Shown here one piece after another: positions 21,927-30,605 of a stretch of 64,000 bases of DNA. The position numbers and the translations under genes are program-made. This DNA comes from Planctomycetota bacterium (GTDB lineage: Bacteria; Planctomycetota; Phycisphaerae; Phycisphaerales; UBA1924): positions 1-64,000 of the forward strand of contig JAFLCN010000006.1 in NCBI GenBank assembly GCA_017303555.1. The letters run 5' to 3'. The notes beneath the pieces were generated by a model. The model saw nothing but the letters and a program-made list of their open reading frames with translations, did not search any database and had not been told where the DNA came from. Every line of letters starts with the position of its first letter. The stretch's first letter is position 1.

Positions 21927-23789
21927 ATGCCCGTCTTTGTTCGCTGGATGCTCTACCTGATTCCCCTGAACCCGATCGCGGTGCGCCTGGTGCAGAACGG
22001 GTCGCGCCGGACGCGTCACTTGTACATCCGGGCGGCGTACCTGGCGGTGCTGATTCTGGTGTTGCTCTGGTCGCTGATTGCGCGCCTGGGGGGCGGGGAG
22101 CTGGATTACCGCGAGCTGGCGATCAACGCGGCGGCGAGCTTTACGTTCATTGCGTATCTGCAGCTTGCGCTGATCTGCATTCTGGCGCCGGTGTTCATGG
22201 CGGGCGCGATCGCGCAGGAGGCGAGCCCGCGGACGTGGGAGGTGCTGCTGACGACGCCGCTGACGGCGGGGCAGATCGTTCTCGGCAATCTGCTGGGGCG
22301 GCTGTTCTTCATCGTGGCGCTGATGGTGGCGACGCTTCCTCTGTTTGCGTTGACCCAGTATTTCGGCGGCGTTTCGATGCGGGCGATCTTCGGGAGCTTT
22401 GCGATCAGCGCGTTCGCGGTGCTGCTGGTCGGGACGATCGCGATCGCGCTGTCGGTGTCGAGGCTCGCGGGCAAGAGGGCGGTGTTCGCGTTTTATGTGT
22501 GCGTGATCAGCTATCTCGCGATCACGGCGGGGATCGATGTGTTCTTGCGGAACTCGGGGCGGGGCGCGGCGGGCGGCGCGGGCGTGACGTGGATGACGGC
22601 GATCAATCCGTTCCTGGCGCTGGCGGCGCTCTTGAATCCGACGGATTTTCCGACGGCGCCCGAAGGCACGACGCGCGGGATCACGAACTGGTTTCTTGAG
22701 CATCCGGTGCGGACGTGGTGCTACGGGTCGCTCGTGCTCAGCGTGCTGCTGATGGTGGTTTCGACGTTCACGGTGCGCAGCGGCGGGCTGAATCTTTTTC
22801 AGGGTGAAGAGGGCGGGATTCCGTGGTATCGGAAGGTGTTTGGATTGGGCGCTGCGGGCGCGGAATCACGGCCGGCGCGGACGGTCTGGCACAATCCGAT
22901 CGCGTGGCGTGAGGCCGCGGCACGCAACAGCACGCTGGGAAGGATCGCGGCGCGGTACTCGTTCATTGCGCTCGGCGGGTTGTTCGGCGTGGCGCTGCTC
23001 GTGATGTACCACATCGGGACGCTGAATCACAACGACTTCCGCACGGCGCTGCTGGCGACGGTGTGGGGCGAGCTCGCGGTGATTTCACTGGTGGCGATCA
23101 ACATGGCGGCGACGGCGATCAGCCGCGAGAGAGAGGATGGCACGCTGGATCTACTCCTGACGACGCCGATCACGCCGTCGAGCTACTTGTTCGGGAAGCT
23201 GCGCGGGTTGATTTCGTACTTGCTGCCTCTGCTGGCGGTGCCCCTGGGGACTCTGGCGATCGCCTCGATCTACGTTCTCTTTGGAGGCTTGGCGAGGCCG
23301 GACGGAGTCAGCGTGAGCGCGGCGATTCCCGGCGCCGGAACGATGTCGGTCCCGGTCGTGCTGCCCGAGGCGGCGCTGCTCGCGCCCGTGGTGGTTCTGC
23401 CGTTTATCGCCTTTTGTGTGATGGTGGGTTTGCAGTGGTCGCTGCGGAGCAAAGGGACGATCTCGTCGGTTGTCGCGACGGTGGGCATTGTCGGCGCGGT
23501 CGCGGGGATGGTCGGATTGTGCGGGTGGCAGGCGGCGCTGAGCGTGGCGTGGATCGGACCGGCGCTCGGTGCGCTCAGCCCGGGGCCGTTGATGTACGCG
23601 TTGATCAGCCCGGAAACGGCGATGAATCAGACGGTGAGCGGGGGGGGAGGGCTGGAAACGGCGCGGATGTCGCTGGCGATCGGAGCGGTCGCGGCCGCGG
23701 TGATTTACTGCGTGGTGGTGTACGCGATCCAGAGCGGCATGGTGCGGACGTTTGACATGACGGTGCGGAGGCTGGCGGGGGTGCGGTGA
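21927..23789 (+). CDS. ABC-2 type transporter permease, duplicated-half architecture
   Basis: 620 residues with about a dozen hydrophobic helices in two similar halves. APVFMAGAIAQEASPRTWEVLLTTPLTAGQIVLGN (near 85-120) and AATAISREREDGTLDLLLTTP (near 395-415) are the two copies of the E-x-G-T/W-LLLTTP coupling motif of ABC-2 permeases. The protein therefore has both membrane halves, but no ATPase gene lies beside it. The substrate is unknown; such proteins serve gliding-type or lipid exporters in bacteria. The ATG is eight bases after the stop of the small membrane protein. Confidence 0.85.
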   Translation: MPVFVRWMLYLIPLNPIAVRLVQNGSRRTRHLYIRAAYLAVLILVLLWSLIARLGGGELDYRELAINAAASFTFIAYLQLALICILAPVFMAGAIAQEASPRTWEVLLTTPLTAGQIVLGNLLGRLFFIVALMVATLPLFALTQYFGGVSMRAIFGSFAISAFAVLLVGTIAIALSVSRLAGKRAVFAFYVCVISYLAITAGIDVFLRNSGRGAAGGAGVTWMTAINPFLALAALLNPTDFPTAPEGTTRGITNWFLEHPVRTWCYGSLVLSVLLMVVSTFTVRSGGLNLFQGEEGGIPWYRKVFGLGAAGAESRPARTVWHNPIAWREAAARNSTLGRIAARYSFIALGGLFGVALLVMYHIGTLNHNDFRTALLATVWGELAVISLVAINMAATAISREREDGTLDLLLTTPITPSSYLFGKLRGLISYLLPLLAVPLGTLAIASIYVLFGGLARPDGVSVSAAIPGAGTMSVPVVLPEAALLAPVVVLPFIAFCVMVGLQWSLRSKGTISSVVATVGIVGAVAGMVGLCGWQAALSVAWIGPALGALSPGPLMYALISPETAMNQTVSGGGGLETARMSLAIGAVAAAVIYCVVVYAIQSGMVRTFDMTVRRLAGVR

Positions 23790-23805
23790 GTGGGGGAGGG
23801 TGGGG

Positions 23806-24108
23806 GAGATTTCACCACGAAGGCACGAAGAGCACGAAGGAAGGCGGAAGAGAGCGCGGAGAAGGCGGATTGGCGCGGAGAGGCATGGAGTTTTCTTTCG
23901 GATTGCGGATGAGGGATGTGGGTTCGAGCGCCGGTACAGCGAACGGCCCGAGGCGCTCGATGCCGCACAAGTCAACACGAACACACACACACACACACAC
24001 ACTCTCTCTCTCTCTCTCTCTCTCTCTCTTGACTCCGCGCACCTCCGCCCACTCCGCACCCTCCGCGTTCTCTTCCGCCTTCCTTCGTGCTCTTCGTGAC
24101 TTCGTGGT
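23806..24108. repeat. Large inverted repeat around a dinucleotide microsatellite
   Basis: The left arm (23811-23861) begins TTCACCACGAAGGCACGAAG and continues AGCACGAAGGAAGGCGGAAG. The right arm (24061-24113) is its near-perfect reverse complement, ending in TTCGTGACTTCGTGGTTC. The arms share 36 positions or so almost without change. Between them lies (AC)11 at 23981-24002 followed directly by (TC)13 at 24003-24028. Such long dinucleotide runs are rare in bacteria. The arms are related to the repeats at 4374 and 16818. The right arm abuts the decarboxylase stop. No gene is present. Confidence 0.8.
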
Positions 24109-25665
24109 TCAAACTGTCTTGATCTCGATCGCACGAGTGGCGTCCTGGATCAGCATCCACGCGTCGCGGACGTGTCGTTCCTGGGTTGCGGTCGCGCCGA
24201 TGCAAAAGCGAATCGTGTAGCCGACACCGGGCAGCACGGTGTGGGTGAGGTAGAGCTTGCCGCTGGCGTTGAGGGTGTCGAGCAGGCGCTTGTTGGCAGT
24301 GTCGTCGCCTCGATAACGGAAGCAGATGAGGTTCATGGTGCGCGGAGCGACGATCTCGAAGCGGTCGTCGGCACGAACGAGTGATTCGAAAAGTTCGGAG
24401 AGCCTCATGTGCTCGCGGATGTACGACCGCAGACCTTCGGCTCCGTAGTGGCGGAGAACGAACCAGAGCTTGAGTGCGCGAAAGCGGCGTCCGAGCGGGA
24501 TCTGCCAGTCGCGGTAGTCGATCGCGCCCGAGTCGGTCCCGGAATTGCGGAGGTATTCGGGCGTGATGCTGAGTGCGCCGGTGAGCGAGCGGCGATCGCG
24601 GGTAAAGAAGCAGTTGCAGTCGAAGTTGGTGAGGAGCCACTTGTGGGGGTTGAAGGCGATGGAGTCGGCGTGCGCGATGCCGGTGAGCATGGAGCGGTAT
24701 TCGGGGCAGACGCAGGCAGCGCCGGCGTGTGCGGCGTCGATGTGGAGCCAGGTACCGAACCCGCTCTCGGAGTGTGTGCAGCCGGTGCGATCCAGAACTG
24801 CGGCGATCTGTTCGATGGAGTCGATCGCGGTTGACGAGGTCGTGCCGACGGTGGCGACGACGTACATGGGAGTGAAACCGTTCGCGATGTCTTCGCGGAT
24901 CGCGCGTTCGAGCGCGGCAGGGTCGAGCGCAAAGTTCGTATCGGTATCAATAAGGCGGATGTGCGTGCGGTCTTCGGGGCTGTTTGCAAGACCGGCGATC
25001 ATCGCGGCTTTGATGACGGAGGAGTGCGCCTGCGTGGAGGTATAGATCGCGAAGCGCGGGGAAGAGGAGGCTTGTGTGCGATCATGCTGCGTGCGCACGC
25101 GGTGACGTGCAGCGCAGAGAGCGACGAGCGTGGCATCGCTGGCGGTTCCTTCGATGACGCCGCCGCCGTTGCGGGCGTGCGGCGTTGATGAGTGCATTTG
25201 CGGCCCCACGCTGGCGCGTGGGGTTCTTTGGGCGCCGTCGGAAAGGAACTCCGTTGGAAGTCCGATGAGTTCGCCGAGCCAGTCGAGGACTTTGGTTTCG
25301 AGTTCCGTGCAGGCGGGGCTGGTGAGCCAGAGCATTCCTTGCACGCCGAGGCCGGCGGAGAGAAGCTCGCCGAGAATCGATGGGTAGCTTGTGTCGGAAG
25401 GGAAAAAGGCGAAGAAGTTGGGCGATTGCCAGTGCGTAAGGCCGGGGAGGATGGTCTGTTCGAGGTCCTGGAAGATGGAGGACCATTCGGCCGGCACGGA
25501 GGAACGCAGCGCGGCGGGTTGATCGGGCGCGTGCGCGGGAAGAGCGTTGTAGATGTCGCCGGGCTTGATGGAGGAGAGAACAGGGCGCGATTCGATGGTG
25601 TCGAGGTAGTCGGCGATGAAGTCGATCGCGCGGTGGGCCTGGGTGCGGAAGTCGGAGGACGACAT
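24109..25665 (-). CDS. Group II PLP-dependent amino-acid decarboxylase (aromatic-L-amino-acid type) with palindrome insertion
   Basis: 518 residues from the ATG at 25665, the start that matches family length (SSSDFRTQAHRAIDFIADYL). THWQSPNFFAFFPSDTSYPS, MLWLTSPACTELETKVLDWL, VIEGTASDATLVALCAARH, WLHIDAAHAGAACVCPEYR and the Schiff-base K342 in FNPHKWLL are all in place, so it should decarboxylate an aromatic or related amino acid to an amine. The exact substrate is not decidable from the sequence. Between EFLSDG and GGGVIEG about 22 extra residues (AQRTPRASVGPQMHSSTPHA...) are absent from relatives, and the DNA there holds a perfect palindrome (25204-25223). The frame is kept. It could equally be a tryptophan, DOPA or glutamate-like enzyme of this class. 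Confidence 0.88.
   Translation of the reverse strand: MSSSDFRTQAHRAIDFIADYLDTIESRPVLSSIKPGDIYNALPAHAPDQPAALRSSVPAEWSSIFQDLEQTILPGLTHWQSPNFFAFFPSDTSYPSILGELLSAGLGVQGMLWLTSPACTELETKVLDWLGELIGLPTEFLSDGAQRTPRASVGPQMHSSTPHARNGGGVIEGTASDATLVALCAARHRVRTQHDRTQASSSPRFAIYTSTQAHSSVIKAAMIAGLANSPEDRTHIRLIDTDTNFALDPAALERAIREDIANGFTPMYVVATVGTTSSTAIDSIEQIAAVLDRTGCTHSESGFGTWLHIDAAHAGAACVCPEYRSMLTGIAHADSIAFNPHKWLLTNFDCNCFFTRDRRSLTGALSITPEYLRNSGTDSGAIDYRDWQIPLGRRFRALKLWFVLRHYGAEGLRSYIREHMRLSELFESLVRADDRFEIVAPRTMNLICFRYRGDDTANKRLLDTLNASGKLYLTHTVLPGVGYTIRFCIGATATQERHVRDAWMLIQDATRAIEIKTV
25204..25223. repeat. Perfect 8-bp palindrome inside the decarboxylase gene
   Basis: CCCCACGC (25204-25211), loop TGGC, GCGTGGGG (25216-25223). 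It sits in the stretch of extra residues missing from relatives, so it looks like an inserted repeat element rather than protein-driven sequence. Confidence 0.65.
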
Positions 25666-25936
25666 GTGGGGCGTGGCGTCTGGCGCTCTCATAGATGGCA
25701 TCGTTCGCACGTTCTGCGGAGGAGCGAGGCAGAGTCGGGGCCGTGGCGAGCGGAACTCGATCAAGGGCAGGTCGGTTTGTCGTCGGACGCGGCAAGGAGA
25801 ATGGGGATGAGCGGTTTCCGGTACCCGTTCACACCCTGGGCGGGCAAAGCGGGCATCGAACGCAACGGAGAGCCGGGATTCGGATGAATTTCTGGAATCT
25901 CCAGCCGACATCGGCCCGAGCCGACGCCGGGCGAGG

Positions 25937-28900
25937 CTATTTCTCGCCCAGCAGCGCTCGCGCTTCGTTCAGCAGGCCGAGGTCATCGGGATCGATCGAC
26001 CCGGTGAGCATCGCGGGAGGGATGGACTCAAAGGCCTGCCGCGCTTCCTCCGGCTTGCCCAATTGATGGAGAGCCATCGCCAGGATTGCAAAGTCGCCCG
26101 CGGTCGGATCGACTGAGAAGCCGTCGGATACCTTCGACTTCAATCGCACCTCCGCGAGTCGGAGTGCATCTTCGTAGCGGTGTGCGCGATAGAGCGCGGC
26201 GGCCCGTGTGTTGGCGAGCGCGGCGTTCTTTGGCGCAGCACCGGCCGCCTCCTCCAGGCGCGACAGCGTGCGGCTTGCGAGCTCTGGGGGCGTTGCCGGA
26301 TCTCTCACGATCGTCCAGCAGGCGATATTCACATCCGACGGAGTCTTCGAAAAGCCGGGATCGAGCAGGCGCGCGACCAGTTCGCTTGCTTGATCGGAAG
26401 AACCCGTGCGCTTCAACGCGGAATAAAGATGAGCAAGGTTGGCAACGCGTTCGGGATTTCGCTCGACGGCACGCCTGGCGAGAGAAACGCCGAGCGCAAG
26501 CTGCTCGGGGCTCTGACCCTTTCCTTCGAGAAGCAGATCCGAGCAGGTGCGCAGCCCGAATTCGCTCAGCGACTCGGCGCCGGGCAACGTGAGATAAGAG
26601 GTGATCAGCGCTCGCCCTTCGTCGTACCGGCCGAGCGCGAAATAGCACTGCACCTTGCGGCGGACGGCGGTCAGCGTGTAGTCTGAACCAGCGCCGGCCT
26701 CCATGGCCATCGCGCGATACCCCTCGGCGAGTACGTCCAGGGCTTCCTGGTAGCGACCCTGAAAATAGAGGCTTTGGCCAAGCCACGATTCGATGAGATG
26801 GAGATAGCCATGCTCGGGATCGGACTGGCGGAAGTGTTCGCGTGCGGCACGAAGAAACGGCTCGCTCACTTTCCCTCGATCGGATGGAGCGATATCCGGG
26901 TCGACGCCGTTGCAGATCGCCAGGCCAATGCGGTAGTTGTAGTACGCGTGCTCGCGTTCGGATACCAGCGGCAATTGTGCCGCGAACTCCTGGATGTCCT
27001 GATTCAGCCGATAGCGAATGAGGCGCGTGACGCCGGGCGATTCGCGCCCGCTTTCGTAGAGCAGCGTGATGATGACCTCCCAACCCAGGACCGCGTAGGC
27101 GATCGGATCGGTGGGAGAAACAAGCTTCTTTCGGAGCGTAATGGCTTCGAGGAGCGCGGGGCCTGCCTCGGGCGAGCCGGCGCTGAGTGTTTCGCGCACC
27201 CGGATGATGGCGTCGAGGAGAGGCAGTTGCTCGGGCTTCATGATGCGCCGCGTGACGGCGTCGGTTTCGGGCACTGTCCGGTTGGCGACGACCCATGCCG
27301 CGGCCTTCTTTTCGAGCCGTTCGGCGTCTTCCGTCCGTCCGAGCTTTGTGTACGCGAGCGCGGCACGCTCCGCAAAGTCGTTGGCGACTTTGGGGGGCAT
27401 CCCCGAGTGTTCCAATCCGAGCGAGGCCGATTCGAGCAGCGGAGCGGCGCTCGCGAAATTTTTCTGGAGGAGCAGGACGCTGCCCGTGTAGCCATCAATG
27501 GCGCTGAGCATCCAGTGGCCGGGAGCGAGGGTTTTGGATGCCGCGGCCTTCCATTCGGCCAGTCCGGCAAGCGCCAGGTCGTATTCGCCCTGATCGCGGA
27601 GCGCGAGCGTGCGGATGTGGCGCACGAACGCCACGTCGGAATTGGTTTCGGGAAGGATTTCGAGCAGCATCCGGAGGGCGCGATCGAAGCAATCGATCGC
27701 CAGGCGGGAGTAGCCGTCTCCTTTGTTTCCAAAGTTGCGACGCCATGACGCCGATTCGCCCCAAAACACCAGCGAGATGATCGCGGGGAGCGTTTCGGGC
27801 GCGTGCAGCCCGATCTCATCGCGGATGCGTCGTTCGATCTCGGCCGCGATGTCGTGGGCCTTGCTCTCATCGAGCTGCGACCAGACCAGCCCGGTCGATT
27901 TCATCGAATTGATCGCGTTCCAGACCAGCGGGTATTTGGGTTCGACCACCTTCTGGATCGCCAACGGCAATTGAACGGCCGGGCTGATCTTGGCGTCGCT
28001 GCCCTTCATCCCGTTTGCGCACCAGTACGTCGAATAGAAAGCGAAGATTTCGAGCGGATCGAGGCCCGGCAGCGATCGCGCGATCTGATCCGCCCGCAGG
28101 AACTGCTCGACTGCGGCATCGCTGGCCCGCTGCGCCCAGTACGCCCGGCCGATCCGCACGCGAACGGAGAACTCGGACGCGGGCTGGCCCTTGAAATACT
28201 CGCCCGCGCGCGCCGCCGCGCGGTCGAGCATCTCGCGGGTCGTTGTGCTCGCGGTGTTGGTCACGTCGGGATCGGCCGAGCCGATCATCAGGTCGCTGAA
28301 TCGAAGCAGCGATTCCGCACGCGCCGCTTCGTCCGCGGCGAGCTTTCTGGCGGCGGCCTCGGTCTTTTCCGCGGCACGCGCGTCGGCCGCTGACTTCTCC
28401 GCGTCGAGCCGCGCTGTTTCTGCCTTCGCGCGCAGATGCGATTGCTCGGTTTCCGCGATGATCGCGCGGTCTCGATCGCGAGCGGCGCGGTAGAAGCCGA
28501 TGCTCGACACAACCAGCCCCAGCAGCAGCGCGAGGGAGATCATGGCGATCGACGCCGCGAGCGTGCGGTTACGTGCGATGAATTTGCGGGCGCGATAAAC
28601 GGCGCCGACCGGCTGGGCCTCGACGGCTTCACCGGACAGATAACGCCGAACGTCGGCCGCGAGCGCGTCCGCGGTCTGATAGCGCCGGCGCCGGTCCTTC
28701 TCCAGGGCGCGCATGACGATCCAATCAAGTTCGCCCCGGATGATCTTGCCGAGGCGCAGAGGCGCCGTCCGCCGCGAGCTTGCGATAGCAACGATGCGAT
28801 CCCCGGCGGTGCTGACGCGTGTGCTGGGCTTGGGCGGGTCTTCTTCGCGGATGATCCGCTGAATCTCGGCGATCCTCGCGCGAGCGAGGGCTGTGCTGTC

Positions 28901-29812
28901 AAAGGGTGTGCTGCCCGAGAGCAGCTCATACATCAGCACGCCCAGCGAATAGACATCGCTGCGGATATCGATGTCCTGCCCGGTCATCTCGGCTTGTTCG
29001 GGGCTCATGTACGCGGGTGTGCCGATCATCTGGCGGAACTCGGTGTAGACGGTTTGGTCGGCAATTCTGCCGCTGAGCGCCTTGGCGATTCCAAAGTCGA
29101 TGACTTTCGGAACGGCGACGCCATCGTGCATTGTGATGAGCACGTTGCCCGGCTTGAGATCCCGGTGGATGATGCCCTTGGCGTGAGCGTGCTGCACGGC
29201 CTGGCAGATGGGGATGAGCAGTTCGAGGCGCTCGCGCGGCGAGAGCTTGGCCCCGTCGCAGTAGGTTGTGATGGCCGATCCGCGTACAAGCTCCATCACG
29301 AAATACGGCTTGCCGTCGTCGGTCGTGCCCGCATCCAGCACCTTCGCGATGTTCGGGTGATCCATGAGCGCCAGAGCCTGACGCTCGGCCTCGAAACGGG
29401 CGATCACCTGCTTGCTGTCCATCCCCGGCTTGAGAATCTTGAGCGCGACGCGCCTGCGGATCGGGCGCGACTGTTCCGCCAGATACACCGTACCGAAGCC
29501 GCCCTCGCCAATCACTTCCAGCAGCTTGAACGCGCCGATCGTTGCGCCCGTCAGATTCGGGCCGGACGAAGCGGCGTTCACCCCGCGGCCCGGCGCATCT
29601 GCGGCTTCCCACCCCGGCGCGGCGCCGGGCGAGCGTTCGGAGGTTGGGCTCCCGAGGAACCCGCCCGCGCGTTCAAAGGCCGCGAGCAGCGAGAGCACTT
29701 CATCACGAAGTTGTGGGTCGTCCGGGCATTGTGCCGCAATGAACGGCTCCCGATCTGCAGGAGGCAGGTCCAGCGCATGCTCAAACAACTCGTTTGCCCG
29801 ACCCCTGTCCAC
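25937..29812 (-). CDS. Membrane-anchored Ser/Thr protein kinase with TPR-like extracytoplasmic region
   Basis: 1291 residues. FKLLEVIGEGGFGTVYLAEQ is the glycine-rich loop, K125 in RVALKILKPG binds ATP, HRDLKPGNV (H216-D218) is the catalytic loop, D239 in VIDFGIAK is the Mg site, and TPAYMSPEQ the P+1 region: a complete PknB-type kinase in residues 90-395. One membrane helix follows (about 412-440, ARNRTLAASIAMISLALLLG), then a coiled coil of charged repeats (SHLRAKAETARLDAEKSAAD), then about 770 residues of TPR-like helical repeats outside the membrane. The sigma factor gene lies 24 bases upstream in the same direction. Such pairs in planctomycetes are signalling units; the input is unknown. 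Confidence 0.92.
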   Translation of the reverse strand: MDRGRANELFEHALDLPPADREPFIAAQCPDDPQLRDEVLSLLAAFERAGGFLGSPTSERSPGAAPGWEAADAPGRGVNAASSGPNLTGATIGAFKLLEVIGEGGFGTVYLAEQSRPIRRRVALKILKPGMDSKQVIARFEAERQALALMDHPNIAKVLDAGTTDDGKPYFVMELVRGSAITTYCDGAKLSPRERLELLIPICQAVQHAHAKGIIHRDLKPGNVLITMHDGVAVPKVIDFGIAKALSGRIADQTVYTEFRQMIGTPAYMSPEQAEMTGQDIDIRSDVYSLGVLMYELLSGSTPFDSTALARARIAEIQRIIREEDPPKPSTRVSTAGDRIVAIASSRRTAPLRLGKIIRGELDWIVMRALEKDRRRRYQTADALAADVRRYLSGEAVEAQPVGAVYRARKFIARNRTLAASIAMISLALLLGLVVSSIGFYRAARDRDRAIIAETEQSHLRAKAETARLDAEKSAADARAAEKTEAAARKLAADEAARAESLLRFSDLMIGSADPDVTNTASTTTREMLDRAAARAGEYFKGQPASEFSVRVRIGRAYWAQRASDAAVEQFLRADQIARSLPGLDPLEIFAFYSTYWCANGMKGSDAKISPAVQLPLAIQKVVEPKYPLVWNAINSMKSTGLVWSQLDESKAHDIAAEIERRIRDEIGLHAPETLPAIISLVFWGESASWRRNFGNKGDGYSRLAIDCFDRALRMLLEILPETNSDVAFVRHIRTLALRDQGEYDLALAGLAEWKAAASKTLAPGHWMLSAIDGYTGSVLLLQKNFASAAPLLESASLGLEHSGMPPKVANDFAERAALAYTKLGRTEDAERLEKKAAAWVVANRTVPETDAVTRRIMKPEQLPLLDAIIRVRETLSAGSPEAGPALLEAITLRKKLVSPTDPIAYAVLGWEVIITLLYESGRESPGVTRLIRYRLNQDIQEFAAQLPLVSEREHAYYNYRIGLAICNGVDPDIAPSDRGKVSEPFLRAAREHFRQSDPEHGYLHLIESWLGQSLYFQGRYQEALDVLAEGYRAMAMEAGAGSDYTLTAVRRKVQCYFALGRYDEGRALITSYLTLPGAESLSEFGLRTCSDLLLEGKGQSPEQLALGVSLARRAVERNPERVANLAHLYSALKRTGSSDQASELVARLLDPGFSKTPSDVNIACWTIVRDPATPPELASRTLSRLEEAAGAAPKNAALANTRAAALYRAHRYEDALRLAEVRLKSKVSDGFSVDPTAGDFAILAMALHQLGKPEEARQAFESIPPAMLTGSIDPDDLGLLNEARALLGEK

Positions 29813-29836
29813 GTTCAGATTCCCCGTTGTGCGGCG

Positions 29837-30403
29837 TTAGCGTGTCTGCGATTCGAGTTCGCGGAAAAGCCATGCCCGCGCCCGCGCCCACATCATGTCA
29901 ACCTTGCGGGCCGAAACGCCCAGGGCGTTCGCGGTCTCGTCGCCGCTCAGCCCCGCGAAGAATCGCAAGCGGACAACGCTTGCCAGCTCCGCGTCTTCAG
30001 CCTCCAGGCGGGAAAGCGCCTCGTCGAGCGCAAGGATCTGCTCAGAATCCGCATCAAAAGCCGCGGCGAAATCGGTCAGTTCCTGCTTCTTGGCCCCGCC
30101 TCCGCGCTTGTCGGCGTTCCGCGATCGGGCGTGATCGATGAGGATCTGCCTCATCGCGCGTGCCGCGGCATCGTAAAAATGCGCCCGGTTGGCCCAGTCC
30201 ACGGGTTGCCCGCCCACCAGTTTGGCGTAGGCCTCGTGCACCAGCGCGGTCGCCTGGAGGGTGTGGTCCCTGCGTTCGTTCTGCATGGCGTTCTGTGCCG
30301 CGGCACGGAGCTGTGCGTACACCAGAGGCAACAAGTCGTCTGCCGCACGGCGATCGCCCGACGCAACCTTGCTCAAAATGACCGACACCCCCGGATCGTG
30401 CAT
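29837..30403 (-). CDS. ECF-type RNA polymerase sigma factor (TIGR02999-like)
   Basis: 188 residues. ADDLLPLVYAQLRAAAQNAM then HTLQATALVHEAYAKLVGGQ and RAHFYDAAARAMRQILIDHA is the sigma-2 region in the planctomycete ECF subfamily; DEALSRLEAEDAELASVVRL then GLSGDETANALGVSARKVDM is the sigma-4 helix-turn-helix. There is no anti-sigma factor beside it; the following kinase gene, 24 bases on, is the usual partner, and phosphorylation may replace anti-sigma control. This is inference. The astacin-type protease gene is divergent 203 bases upstream and is a candidate target. Confidence 0.92.
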   Translation of the reverse strand: MHDPGVSVILSKVASGDRRAADDLLPLVYAQLRAAAQNAMQNERRDHTLQATALVHEAYAKLVGGQPVDWANRAHFYDAAARAMRQILIDHARSRNADKRGGGAKKQELTDFAAAFDADSEQILALDEALSRLEAEDAELASVVRLRFFAGLSGDETANALGVSARKVDMMWARARAWLFRELESQTR

Positions 30404-30605
30404 GAAAGCATGATACTGAAAGGCGGGGCGGGTACCCAGCGGATTCTCGATCGCTGCGGGATGGCCTTCTCACACCCAGAAATATCGATCAAATCTCATG
30501 TCCCTATGCGCCGCTCGTCGGCGGTTCTCGCCCGGAGGGAGTCCGAGCCCAGGGGCAATCGGGTCCTTGCGGCAGCACATCTCACACTCTGGAAGGAGCC
30601 CGACC
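30404..30605. other. Divergent intergenic region between sigma factor and protease
   Basis: 202 bases without a gene. The two genes are transcribed away from each other, so two promoters should lie here. No convincing -35/-10 pair was found. The ribosome site of the protease is GGAAGGAG. Confidence 0.5.

Noticed and set aside
23981..24028. Possible CRISPR or tandem-repeat array
   Set aside because: The repeats are dinucleotides without spacers, so this is a microsatellite and not a CRISPR.
25204..25223. Palindrome as a transcription terminator
   Set aside because: It lies well inside a coding gene and has no T run, so an inserted repeat is a better explanation.
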